Part shown: piece by piece, positions 7,753 to 16,110 of the stretch
How positions within the stretch are numbered: the first letter of the stretch is position 1
Layout: every line of letters starts with the position of its first letter
Source of the DNA: Ruminococcus flavefaciens
Lineage (GTDB): Bacteria > Bacillota > Clostridia > Oscillospirales > Ruminococcaceae
Direction: 5' to 3'
Assembly: GCF_900143025.1 (NCBI RefSeq)
Contig: NZ_FRCT01000007.1
Span: 62,001 to 126,000 of the forward strand
DNA: 64,000 bases
Translations under genes and position numbers: made by a program
Notes under the pieces: model-generated
What the model was told of the DNA's origin: nothing
Database searches by the model: none
Seen by the model: the letters and a program-made list of their open reading frames with translations, nothing else

Positions 7753-10666
7753 TCAGCTTCACCTCGTTTTCTGGATCATAGCCCATCTCTTCAAGACGGC
7801 GTTTTTCTCTTTCGATAGCCGCTCTCACAGCAGCCTCACGCTTTCTGTCGGCTTCCTCTCTGCTGCTTTCGGCAGCCTCTTTGCCTATTTTCGTTACTGT
7901 TTTAGCTTCATAAAGTGCTATCAATGTCATAGGCACTACGACCAGAATAAGCAAAAGCTTTTTCAGGTCAACAAAGGAATTCACCCATATGAAAAATCTT
8001 GACTTACGGGTATATTTTCCGACTATGCGTTCTTCTCTTACACCTGTGCTGTCCTGCACGGGATTTGCATCGCCCTTGGTTATATATGTACCGTCGGGAT
8101 TTTTACCGATTATCCTGTGAGTTATGAGCTTGTCCTTTATGTCGCTCTGGTCGGAATAGAACGTGATTATATCCCCGTCTGAAAGTGCGGAAACATCGGT
8201 CTTTTCAACGATTATATAGTCACCTGTATGGATAGAAGGCTCCATACTTCCTGTAACTACCTTCAATACGCTCTTACCGAATACATTCACGGCTTTTCCG
8301 CGAGCCGAGCAGACCATTACATATACTACGAAAGCAAGTGCCACGGCAGTTATGACTGCAACGATGATATTAGCTATCTTTGAGGAATTGTCTTCCTTCT
8401 CCTCATTTTTGACTTTATAATCATCAATACGCGCCTCGCTCTCACGGATAGCTTCCTCAAGCTCTTTTTTCTCCTTTTTTCGAGTTTCAACAGCTCTGCG
8501 TATTTTCTTGACAAGGCTTACACGGTACTCCTTGTAGAGACGCTTCATTTCCATGTCAATAGCCTTCTGCTCCTCGGGAGTCCTTACAGGCGGAGTATAT
8601 GCGGGACGAGGCTTGTTCTTCATTTCCTTTGCTTTCTTTCGCTTGAACTTCATGTCAGCGATAAAGCGTCTGAAACGATATTTGAAGTCCTGACCGTACT
8701 TTTTGTAGTACATCTCCATATGCTCGCGTTCCTGCTTTTCGCGCTCCTTTTCCTGCTTCTTCTGCTGCTTTTCTGCAAGGAGCTGTTTATAGCGCGGATT
8801 ATCGGTATCTTCAGGTATGATGCCGAATACCACAGCAAGTATATGCCTTATAAGGCGTATGAGTGCATATATCGGATTCCACGAATATTCGCGGTATATC
8901 TCTTTGAATGGCTTGCTCTCAAAGTGCTGTCTTTCAGCTTTGAGACGCTGAGCACGCTCTGCCTCGGCACGTTCCCTTTCAAGCTTCTGCTGTTCAAGTT
9001 TTTTGCGGGCTGCAACAGCTCTGGGATCCTCAAATTCATCCTGCTCCTCAGACTTGTCAAGCTCTGCCTTAGCTTCCTCGATCTCATCTTCGGTAACTTC
9101 GTTGTACGCCTGCTTTTCAAGCTCTGACTCATCAGCAGCTTTATTGAGAGTCTCTTCATCAATTCCCTCAGCCTCACCGAGTTCGGCTCGTGCCATTTCC
9201 TTATTCTGCCTGATACGTTCACGCTCGGCAGCAATTCGTTCTTCTTCCTCCCGTCTGAGTCTTTCCTCTTCCTCGCGTTTGCGTATTTCTTCGAGACGGG
9301 CAAGTCTTTCCTCTTCAAGCCGCTGACGTTCCCGCTCCGCAGCCTCCTGCTCGGCACGCTTCTTCGCCAGCATTTCCTGAAGCTTTCGCTCCTCTTCTTC
9401 CTTTTCCAGTCGGATACGCTCCAGCTCTGCACGTCTTGCTTCCTCGATACGCTGCTGTTCTCTGAGGCGTTCTTCCTCCTCTTTTCGGCGTTTCTCCTCT
9501 TCCTGCCTGAGCTTCTCGCGTTCCGCCATATAAGCGGTCTCGATGTTGATACACTCAGTTATCTGCTCAAACATGAGGTTAAGGTCGGTTGGAAGCCGCT
9601 TTTCCAGTCGGAAATCGGAATCCGCAGCTATGTATCCTGCAACAGTCTCAGATGATACACTGTAATCCGCCGCCAGCTCCTTGTCGAATTTCTTCAGAAA
9701 CTTCGGTGCTATAGGCTTTGAGGTATGTTTTTTCAGCTCCTTCAGCTTATCCTCGTTGTCGTTGTTCATGTACGAACGGAACAGCAGCAGGTTAAGCACT
9801 ACAAGCTTGTAAAAGTCCTCAACGTATTCCTTCTGAGGTGCTACAGCCTTATTCTGTATGTTTATCTCATAGCCGACCTTGTCATAGCTTTCTATGTACT
9901 GCCATAGCGTAAGGCAGGCTTTCAGGTCGACATTCTTCATGATAGCGTTTGTACGCATTACAGGGGGGCGTATGAAGTTGTTTCCGAGAGTCCTGCAAAG
10001 CTCCGAGCCCTTATAGCCTTCTATGGCTTTTTTGAGCTTTTCAACTCTCTGCCACACGGTATAGCCGTTAGCATCGTAGGAGTCGAGACTGTCAACAGTC
10101 TCTATCTTAACGTCTATCTTCATTTTGCCGCCCGTGCTGTCATTTATAACGGTATCATACCCGAGAGTGAAGACCTCCTCGTCCTTTGATACCTCGGCAA
10201 GCTTTTCGTATCTTCGTGATATGAAAATGTAAAGCCTGTCTATAAGTGTGTTTATAAACCTGTTCTCGTATGTAATAAGGCTTTCTTCCTTATGCACATT
10301 GAGTATCTTTGAAGGGGTTATCTTCCCCGTTTTTCTGTCAACGCTCTGTATCAGGTCTGTATGCTGTGCCAGATGCTTGACAGATTCTATGGTGGTCTTG
10401 CGCGAAAGAGCTATGGGGACTATCTCCTCAACGTCCTCTATGGTACGTCTGGGGTTTCTCAGGAAATTGTCAAGGTGGACTATTCCGTTTTCGATCGCCT
10501 CTACCCACGAAACATCTATCGCCTTTTCCATTATCTTCTTATTGAAGGCAAAATTGTTTTTGCTGGCTTCGAGGAGAGAACCAAGTGTACCATATAACTC
10601 ATCGCCGCCCATTGTTTCCATGATCTCTTCAAACTCATGGTACCAGTTGCTGTACAAGCCGTTCAC
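7715..10666 (-). CDS. McrC/DUF2357-like domain, coiled coil and SipW-type signal peptidase in one chain
   Basis: 983 residues, starting at GTG 10666 with AGGTGA upstream. Residues 1-350 resemble the DUF2357 part of McrC-like proteins (TYENRFINTLIDRLYIF near 132). Residues about 385-580 are an extreme Glu/Arg/Lys coiled coil (repeated EEEERLRREEEE type), with a further basic helical part to 760. A membrane helix at about 764-786 precedes an S26 peptidase domain: TGSMEPS (nucleophile Ser807), TGDYIIV, ITHRIIG (His850), KGDANPVQD (Asp866). This is the Ser-His-Asp pattern of ER/SipW-type enzymes. A second membrane helix follows (about 903-921), then a charged tail. The peptidase looks active. The neighbouring gene encodes an McrB-like ATPase, so the McrB/McrC pairing is kept but tied to the membrane and to protein export rather than to a nuclease: no PD-(D/E)XK nuclease motif was seen. 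Confidence 0.75.
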   Translation of the reverse strand: MNGLYSNWYHEFEEIMETMGGDELYGTLGSLLEASKNNFAFNKKIMEKAIDVSWVEAIENGIVHLDNFLRNPRRTIEDVEEIVPIALSRKTTIESVKHLAQHTDLIQSVDRKTGKITPSKILNVHKEESLITYENRFINTLIDRLYIFISRRYEKLAEVSKDEEVFTLGYDTVINDSTGGKMKIDVKIETVDSLDSYDANGYTVWQRVEKLKKAIEGYKGSELCRTLGNNFIRPPVMRTNAIMKNVDLKACLTLWQYIESYDKVGYEINIQNKAVAPQKEYVEDFYKLVVLNLLLFRSYMNNDNEDKLKELKKHTSKPIAPKFLKKFDKELAADYSVSSETVAGYIAADSDFRLEKRLPTDLNLMFEQITECINIETAYMAEREKLRQEEEKRRKEEEERLREQQRIEEARRAELERIRLEKEEEERKLQEMLAKKRAEQEAAERERQRLEEERLARLEEIRKREEEERLRREEEERIAAERERIRQNKEMARAELGEAEGIDEETLNKAADESELEKQAYNEVTEDEIEEAKAELDKSEEQDEFEDPRAVAARKKLEQQKLERERAEAERAQRLKAERQHFESKPFKEIYREYSWNPIYALIRLIRHILAVVFGIIPEDTDNPRYKQLLAEKQQKKQEKEREKQEREHMEMYYKKYGQDFKYRFRRFIADMKFKRKKAKEMKNKPRPAYTPPVRTPEEQKAIDMEMKRLYKEYRVSLVKKIRRAVETRKKEKKELEEAIRESEARIDDYKVKNEEKEDNSSKIANIIVAVITAVALAFVVYVMVCSARGKAVNVFGKSVLKVVTGSMEPSIHTGDYIIVEKTDVSALSDGDIITFYSDQSDIKDKLITHRIIGKNPDGTYITKGDANPVQDSTGVREERIVGKYTRKSRFFIWVNSFVDLKKLLLILVVVPMTLIALYEAKTVTKIGKEAAESSREEADRKREAAVRAAIEREKRRLEEMGYDPENEVKLSESRETDEEEND

Positions 10667-10689
10667 TTGCTCTCACCTGCTCTTCCATA

Positions 10690-12258
10690 TCAGAACAGCT
10701 TCTGTAGTCTTTCGAGATAAGCTATAGATTCGTTCATTTTATTTTTACCGAAAGTTTTAGTCATATATACGCATAATTCGCGCAGCTCCTCTCTCAGCAT
10801 CGCAAGGTTGAGAGACTCAAACTTTCTGAATATCTTTGTAGCAAGAATGTAGTCTATTCCGTCCAGCTCATCGCCGCCACAGGCTACATATACAGGAACA
10901 AAAAGGTTCATCTGCTTTAAGATACGGTTACCGAAGGCAACTCTCAGCTTTTCGATTACCCAAAGGTCAAGCTGCTGTATCTTCTTTAAGTTTTCCTGTG
11001 ATATAGGGTACTTGTCGAACGCCTCTCTGAACAGCTTGTCAAGATGATCGAAGCCAAGGTTCATAGGCGGCGTATCGGGAGCGTCAAATGCAACGCCCTT
11101 AGAGTCAAGGTTTATAGGCTGAGCACGGTCGTATACCTTATCGGAAATAGCGAATGTAGAGTCATCGTTGTTCGCTGTACCGATGTACCAGATATTCTGA
11201 GGAATACGTATCTTGCCCTTGTCAAGATTTACAGGGTCTGTGCTCCATACGTTCGGAACGATATCAAGCTCCCACTCGTCTGCGTTAGGCATTTCGAGAA
11301 TGGAGAGCATCTCAGCGAAATAATACTCGACACGGGCAATGTTCATCTCATCGAGAAGGATAAGGTTTATATCGTTGTTATAGCCCGATGAATATATTCT
11401 CTTGAGAACTTCGGTCTCATTGAAGTTCTTGGTGAATTCGTTGAAGTAACCGAAAAGCTCAGTTCTGTCACGCCATGAAGGCTGTACTGAAGCGATAGTA
11501 GTATCCACCTGTAAGAACTTACCGAAGGAGTACGGCAGAGATGTCTTACCTGTACCTGATATACCCTGAAGGATAATGAGCTTCGTAGAAGCCATACCTG
11601 CAAGGAAAAGCCATATTACCTTTGGTTCATAGTAAAGATGCATTCTTGAGCAGGCGAAATTGCGGAAATTCTCGCATATGCCTGCAAGGTCTATCTCATT
11701 GTCATACTCAGGCGGAGCATATTCCTTGTAAAATGCATCGACCTCGATGAGCTTTGAAAATCTCTGTTCTGTGGTCTGTACAACACCGCTCTCAACAACA
11801 GCAGGTGCAGTCTCGCCGCCCTCTGCATCGGCAGCCATACTTCCGTCTGCAAGAGAAAGTGCTCCCGAGCCTGCGGGAAGTCCCATCTGCGAGACCTTCA
11901 TAGCCATTATCTCGTCCTTCTCCTTAGTCATTTTCAGCACCTTTCGCTGGAGGTCTGATATTTCCTCCAACAGATCTTCGTTGCTGACAATGGAATGACG
12001 GAATCTGATATACTTTCTTATACCAAGGATTATCATAAGTATAATAAGCACATAGATAGCCACAACTATGATTATCGCCAGTATGGACAGCACCCAGCTT
12101 AATGCACCGTAATTCTGGGAATGCTGCTTGAATATGTCAATATAGTTCTTTATATTGAATATCTGTTTTATTCCGTGCCCTATGCCGCGGACTATTTCCG
12201 AATAGCCCTTGAGCATTTCCGAAATAAATTCAAAAAACCATTTTAGAAATTCATTCAT
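10690..12258 (-). CDS. membrane-anchored McrB-like AAA+ ATPase
   Basis: 522 residues; CAGGAG precedes the ATG. The N-terminus holds a strong membrane helix (about 54-80), then a short leucine-rich coiled coil (about 92-115) and a linker. The AAA+ core begins near 190: Walker A GISGTGKTS (232-240), SVQPSWRDRTELFGYFN, Walker B LILLDEMNIARVEYYFAEML (299 on), and sensor-1 GTANNDDSTFAISDKVYDRA with a candidate arginine finger. The LDEMN box and the following strand are those of the McrB/MoxR-like clade. Canonical McrB is a soluble restriction GTPase; this one lacks a DNA-binding N-domain and is membrane-tethered. It lies 23 bases before the McrC-like/peptidase fusion, so the two probably form a complex. 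Nucleotide preference (ATP or GTP) cannot be read off. Confidence 0.8.
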   Translation of the reverse strand: MNEFLKWFFEFISEMLKGYSEIVRGIGHGIKQIFNIKNYIDIFKQHSQNYGALSWVLSILAIIIVVAIYVLIILMIILGIRKYIRFRHSIVSNEDLLEEISDLQRKVLKMTKEKDEIMAMKVSQMGLPAGSGALSLADGSMAADAEGGETAPAVVESGVVQTTEQRFSKLIEVDAFYKEYAPPEYDNEIDLAGICENFRNFACSRMHLYYEPKVIWLFLAGMASTKLIILQGISGTGKTSLPYSFGKFLQVDTTIASVQPSWRDRTELFGYFNEFTKNFNETEVLKRIYSSGYNNDINLILLDEMNIARVEYYFAEMLSILEMPNADEWELDIVPNVWSTDPVNLDKGKIRIPQNIWYIGTANNDDSTFAISDKVYDRAQPINLDSKGVAFDAPDTPPMNLGFDHLDKLFREAFDKYPISQENLKKIQQLDLWVIEKLRVAFGNRILKQMNLFVPVYVACGGDELDGIDYILATKIFRKFESLNLAMLREELRELCVYMTKTFGKNKMNESIAYLERLQKLF

Positions 12259-12302
12259 AATAAACTCCTGAAGATCTATGCTTCCGCATATATCGTGTCA
12301 AC

Positions 12303-13151
12303 TTATTCGGCGGAGTCTCCTACAGCCTCTTCTGCTGCCTTTTCAGCGGCTTCCTCAGCCTTTTCTGCTGTTTCTTCTGTATTTTCAGCAGCCTCTTCTA
12401 CAGCTTCTGCTGCTTTTTCAGCTGTTTCTTCAACCTTTTCAGCAGCTGCTTCTACAGTTTCTTCTGCTTTTTCGCTTACAGTCTCGGCTGTCTTTTCAGC
12501 TTTATCCTTAACAGCTTCGGCAGCTTCTGCTGTTTCGCCCTTGCTTGCAAGATACTCCTCAATAGCGCGTCTTTTGATCTCCTCTTCATCTATCTCCGGA
12601 GTCTCGGGACGCTTTACCTCGATAAGTGCGATAATAAACTTATAAAGCTCGAGCAGGAAGAATATTGCCATAGGTATGAGGATACAGATGAAAAATCCCT
12701 TTTTGGTACGAAGGAAATTCATTGCATTACCTAATTTGGCTATCTTAGTCTCTGTCCATTTGCCTATGATATCGCTTGCATATGCAGGCAGTGTATCGTC
12801 TATCGGATTGTTGTCACCTCGTGTAACAAAGCTGCGAGCACCGTCAGTGTCATTGACACCTACTATTCTATGGGTGTTCTTTACCCTCTTTCCGTCGATT
12901 ATTGTCCAGAATGTGATGACATCGCCTTCTTTAAGTGCATTTACATCATCAATATCCTTACAGATTATGAGGTCACCCTTATTGAACGTCGGTACCATCG
13001 AGTCTGATTCAACAGTCATCGGTATATAGCCGAATAAATTGGCTACTCCGTTATTCTTGTCGGAGGAAAATACGATTATAGTAATAAGAAGTGCTATTAT
13101 CAGTACTATCCATGCGAAAATATTTACTGTTATTTTCAGTGCCTTTTTCAT
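12303..13151 (-). CDS. sipW: SipW-type (S26B) signal peptidase with Ala/Glu coiled-coil tail
   Basis: 282 residues, AAAGGAG before the ATG. Membrane helix at about 9-28, then the peptidase: ESDSMVPTF (Ser51), KGDLIIC, NTHRIVG (His94), TRGDNNPIDD (Asp113). A His in place of the bacterial Lys marks the ER/SipW type, which in Bacillus processes the fibre protein TasA. A second membrane helix lies at about 152-177. Residues 205-282 are a regular Ala-Glu-Lys repeat (EKAEETVEAAAEKVEETAEK type), an amphipathic helix not found in standard SipW. It probably processes the W-F-T-box proteins encoded here and at 33-37 kb. It is the second complete peptidase domain in the same operon, and the division of labour is unknown. 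Confidence 0.85.
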   Translation of the reverse strand: MKKALKITVNIFAWIVLIIALLITIIVFSSDKNNGVANLFGYIPMTVESDSMVPTFNKGDLIICKDIDDVNALKEGDVITFWTIIDGKRVKNTHRIVGVNDTDGARSFVTRGDNNPIDDTLPAYASDIIGKWTETKIAKLGNAMNFLRTKKGFFICILIPMAIFFLLELYKFIIALIEVKRPETPEIDEEEIKRRAIEEYLASKGETAEAAEAVKDKAEKTAETVSEKAEETVEAAAEKVEETAEKAAEAVEEAAENTEETAEKAEEAAEKAAEEAVGDSAE

Positions 13152-13176
13152 ATTGTAAAAACTCCTTTGGGATTTA

Positions 13177-13890
13177 TTATGTAGACTCTGTTATCTTGAA
13201 GTTCATACTAAGCTTTAATGTTCCACCTATTATATTATCAAGACAGTCGGGATCGTTTCCCTCGAGCCAAATGACCACAGTGTATTTGTCCTTTTTGTTG
13301 GACTCAAAACCCTCGGTAGAGGTACGCATGACCAATGAAGATGAAAGGAACTCACTGTCACAGTCACTTTCCTTTCCGCCGCCGTTTGACTTGGTTTTAC
13401 CGTATACGGTCTTCTCACCGTTTTTGTAAACAGCGACTCGGATAGCTTCATCGACATCTTTCGTCACATTCTCTATTGACATTTCCCCTGTATAAGTGAG
13501 CGTATCATCTCCCGAATTTATAAGATAAAACGTATACGCAATATAGTTAGGACCATTATGGCTTCCGTTTATCTTATCTATATTATCGGGAAGGTCATTT
13601 CCGCTTATATTCGTCATATCATAAACGATATTCGCATTGAGCACAGCAGTCGCCTTATCAAATTCAGGTGTCTCTGAAAGTGTAAGTCCCTGATGCACCA
13701 TGTCATACTTGCTTACCTTTACCGTAAAGCTGCCGAATTTGTCGTAAAAATACGATATCGCATATGCTACGGCGATTATCAGTACAAGGATTATAACAAG
13801 CAGAGCAAGTATCCTCATCAGGATAACATGACGTTTTACCTCTTTGGCGGTTCTTCTGAGTTCAAGGACATCAATTACCTTTTTATCCAC
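13177..13890 (-). CDS. membrane-anchored TasA/camelysin-like protein
   Basis: 237 residues from GTG 13890 (GGAGAG six bases upstream). Residues 1-24 are basic and cytoplasmic, 25-48 form a membrane helix ending VAYAISYFYDKFG, and the rest is a beta-rich extracellular domain. Two segments match the 383-residue subunit at 36 kb: IAYTFYLINSG here against IDYVFYLKATG there, and WLEGNDPDC (208-216) against WLEGEDTSC, the latter followed in both by a strand ending in an LxLxF pattern. The shared core suggests the same TasA-like fold. It lacks an obvious W-F-T box, so it may stay anchored and act as a base or assembly platform. Confidence 0.65.
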   Translation of the reverse strand: MDKKVIDVLELRRTAKEVKRHVILMRILALLVIILVLIIAVAYAISYFYDKFGSFTVKVSKYDMVHQGLTLSETPEFDKATAVLNANIVYDMTNISGNDLPDNIDKINGSHNGPNYIAYTFYLINSGDDTLTYTGEMSIENVTKDVDEAIRVAVYKNGEKTVYGKTKSNGGGKESDCDSEFLSSSLVMRTSTEGFESNKKDKYTVVIWLEGNDPDCLDNIIGGTLKLSMNFKITEST

Positions 13891-13971
13891 AGCGAACTCT
13901 CCATTTCCTGCAATTTAGAAGCATTTCCCCTATACCATATCCATAGGGAAAATAACCGTATATACATTTTT

Positions 13972-14730
13972 TCAAGTATCTGTTCTCCTTCTGATATATC
14001 TTTCTGTCACATACTTTCCCGAAAGACTTCCTGCACAGTAGGAACATTCAAACGAGTAAAGCGTTTCAGCCTGACGGCTGTTGAATACTCCGTCAGCAAC
14101 AGGCTCCGAGCCTATGTCGTTGACGAAGGATATTATGGATTTGACCGCGTTGTCCGATCTTTCGTCCCTTCCTATGTAGTTAGCCACCTCGGGACTGAGC
14201 ATTACGTAATCTACCGAAAAATTCGACAATCGCATCATGGGACAGTAGCTTCCGCCAAATCCCGTAAGCATAAAGTGAAAGCCGAAATTTCGCATAGTCT
14301 GTATTGACTCAGCCGCCTTTCCGTCGTCCTCGGCAAGAAGATTTTCGGAAAGCTCAAAGCAAATACGGTTTGTCGGTATCTCCCTTTTTCGGCATATCTC
14401 AACAACAGTCTTTGCAGCCTTTTCGTTTTTGAGAAAGCGAACAGGCATATATACCGATATCCAGCCGTAATTCAGCTCTCGTTCCGTAAATCTCTCACAA
14501 GCCTCCAGCGCCTGCAGCATTTCCAGTTGAAAAAGCTTTTCAGCCTGACTTGTCATCTCGCATACATCACGATATTTATCGGGTGAAAGAACTCCCAGCT
14601 TTGGAGAGTTAAGACGCGTCTGAGACTGATAAAAGGCTGTACTTCCGTTCGATATCTCTCTGACAGGACGAAAATAAAGCTCTACTGCTCTGAGACCGCC
14701 AACGGTGGTCTGTATTACTTTTTCCGCCAT
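13972..14730 (-). CDS. degenerate EAL-domain protein (probable c-di-GMP receptor or scaffold)
   Basis: About 252 residues from ATG 14730 (GGTGGAG just upstream); a GTG 12 bases earlier is less likely. The chain follows an EAL fold but the signature residues are lost: the EAL motif is replaced near YFRPV, the ELTE motif reads CFELSENL, the catalytic DDFG motif reads LTGFGGSYC, and the D-x-I-K-x-D strand reads DYVMLSPEV. It should not cleave c-di-GMP but could still bind it. As first gene of the fibre-processing operon it is a candidate switch that ties assembly to c-di-GMP. An apparently active EAL protein is encoded next to the fibre subunits at 37.7 kb. Confidence 0.75.
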   Translation of the reverse strand: MAEKVIQTTVGGLRAVELYFRPVREISNGSTAFYQSQTRLNSPKLGVLSPDKYRDVCEMTSQAEKLFQLEMLQALEACERFTERELNYGWISVYMPVRFLKNEKAAKTVVEICRKREIPTNRICFELSENLLAEDDGKAAESIQTMRNFGFHFMLTGFGGSYCPMMRLSNFSVDYVMLSPEVANYIGRDERSDNAVKSIISFVNDIGSEPVADGVFNSRQAETLYSFECSYCAGSLSGKYVTERYIRRRTDT

Positions 14731-14775
14731 TTCTCCACCCACTTTCTAACTACATATAATTTTTATATTTGTTTT

Positions 14776-14804
14776 ATTATACCATATTTACTGCGCAATG
14801 TCAA
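14776..14804 (-). promoter_or_regulatory. consensus promoter of the 7-14.8 kb operon
   Basis: On the minus strand TTGACA (14804-14799), 17-base spacer, TATAAT (14781-14776), about 46 bases before the EAL-like gene. Confidence 0.9.
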
Positions 14805-15002
14805 TGAAATAACTATTAATTGCTACAAAAAACAACCAAAATTCAGCGCCTATCTTTTATTATATTGTCATTTTCCACAAAAAATATATACCATTTCGCT
14901 CTCATGCTCACAATAAGCTATATGCAAAAATCAGCGGCCGCATCAGAAGAATTTTTCTCCTTCAGCGACCGCTTAAAATCAAACGCAGTCAATAATTATG
15001 TA

Positions 15003-16103
15003 TTATGTGTTTTTCAACGCTTTAATAATATTTGGATTTATTTTTGCATTGGTATAGATAGGATAATCGTTTGCAACACTGTTTGTTATGTTTCCTTCTT
15101 CATTATCTGTTTCATAAAGCTCTGCTTTAAGATCGATCTTATAATTTGAATAGTCTGTAAATCCTTCTCCCGTTATAGCATCAAAAACTACAAAAATATC
15201 ATAAACTCCGCCTGCTCTTGAGCAATTTGCCGCATTGAGCTTTACTTCGGCCGTTTCGCCCTGAGCATCTACATTGACCACAGCAGTGCCTGAACTGAAG
15301 CTGATCTTGCCGCTGATATAATTCTGCATATCGTCTATGTGCTCGTAAGTTATAGCCCCCGTTTAAGGATCCGTTTCCTTTTTACTCAACGAAAACGTAA
15401 GCTTTAATATACTTGCTCGTTCAGCATCAGACAATGCCTGAACATTGTATATAGCCTCTGTATTTACGGGCATTGATGTTCTGTTTGCTTCATTAGCCGA
15501 TCTTCCGTTCACGCCGAGAGTTGACTGATTTTTACTGTTCAAACCAATATTATCATAAAGCTCTGAATCATCTTTCAAAGATGAATAACGCAGTGTTGCA
15601 GAAGGTATCGACTCAATGTAATAGAAGTGGTCATCATCAGGATATCTTTCTGACATACTCGTATACGCAAGGGTCCTATCATCATATGCCAGATTTGATG
15701 CAGCCTCAACATTCACACCGTATCTTTCTGTCGAATCTCTTTCAGGGAACTCATCATTTAATGATTCTTCAGCAAAATCCACTGTGATCTTTGAATAGAT
15801 CTCAAAATATCCTTTGCCACTGGTATTGCTTAATGCATTTCTCAGGGTCACGGATTCATCAGCTGATGCAGTCTGAAAACATAGATAGTTACCGTTCGGA
15901 TCAACGGTAAGCCTACAATCAGAGCTGTTTGCGTCTACCTCTGAATCAATGCTGTATTTACCTGTTATCGTCGCATTTTCAATACCCTTGATATTGCTGT
16001 CAACGCCTTCCTTGCTGTGACGTACAAGAGTTATAGAGAAAAAAGCTGATGTACCCTCTGTAAACACAAATTCACCGGCAACGCCCGACACATTATTTGC
16101 CAA
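15003..16103 (-). pseudogene. 3' remnant of a second giant surface protein
   Basis: Two blocks in one frame (15363-16103 and 15003-15362) are separated only by TAA at 15363-15365; translation resumes TGAITYEHIDD directly after it. The protein matches the last part of the 3394-residue adhesin: the end YSNYKIDLKAEL ... YPIYTNAKINPNIIK here corresponds to YSNYKVSLTAV ... HLIYTNAKVEPSVIK there, and SVTLRNALS and TLAYTSMSERYPDDDHFYY also have counterparts. There is no start or signal peptide; coding sequence stops near 16100-16140, where the oppositely oriented STAND-like gene begins. It is a truncated paralogue, probably cut when the mobile island inserted, and then hit by a nonsense change (for example CAA to TAA). 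Confidence 0.8.
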
Positions 16104-16110
16104 CAGCGAA

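Noticed and set aside
8720..9554. Long frames on both strands across the coiled-coil region
   Set aside because: They arise from the biased GAA/GAG/CGC codons of the 983-residue gene read in other frames, and lack ribosome sites.
7715..12258. Type IV restriction system (McrBC)
   Set aside because: No nuclease motif and no DNA-reading domain were seen, and both proteins have membrane segments and lie among signal peptidase genes.
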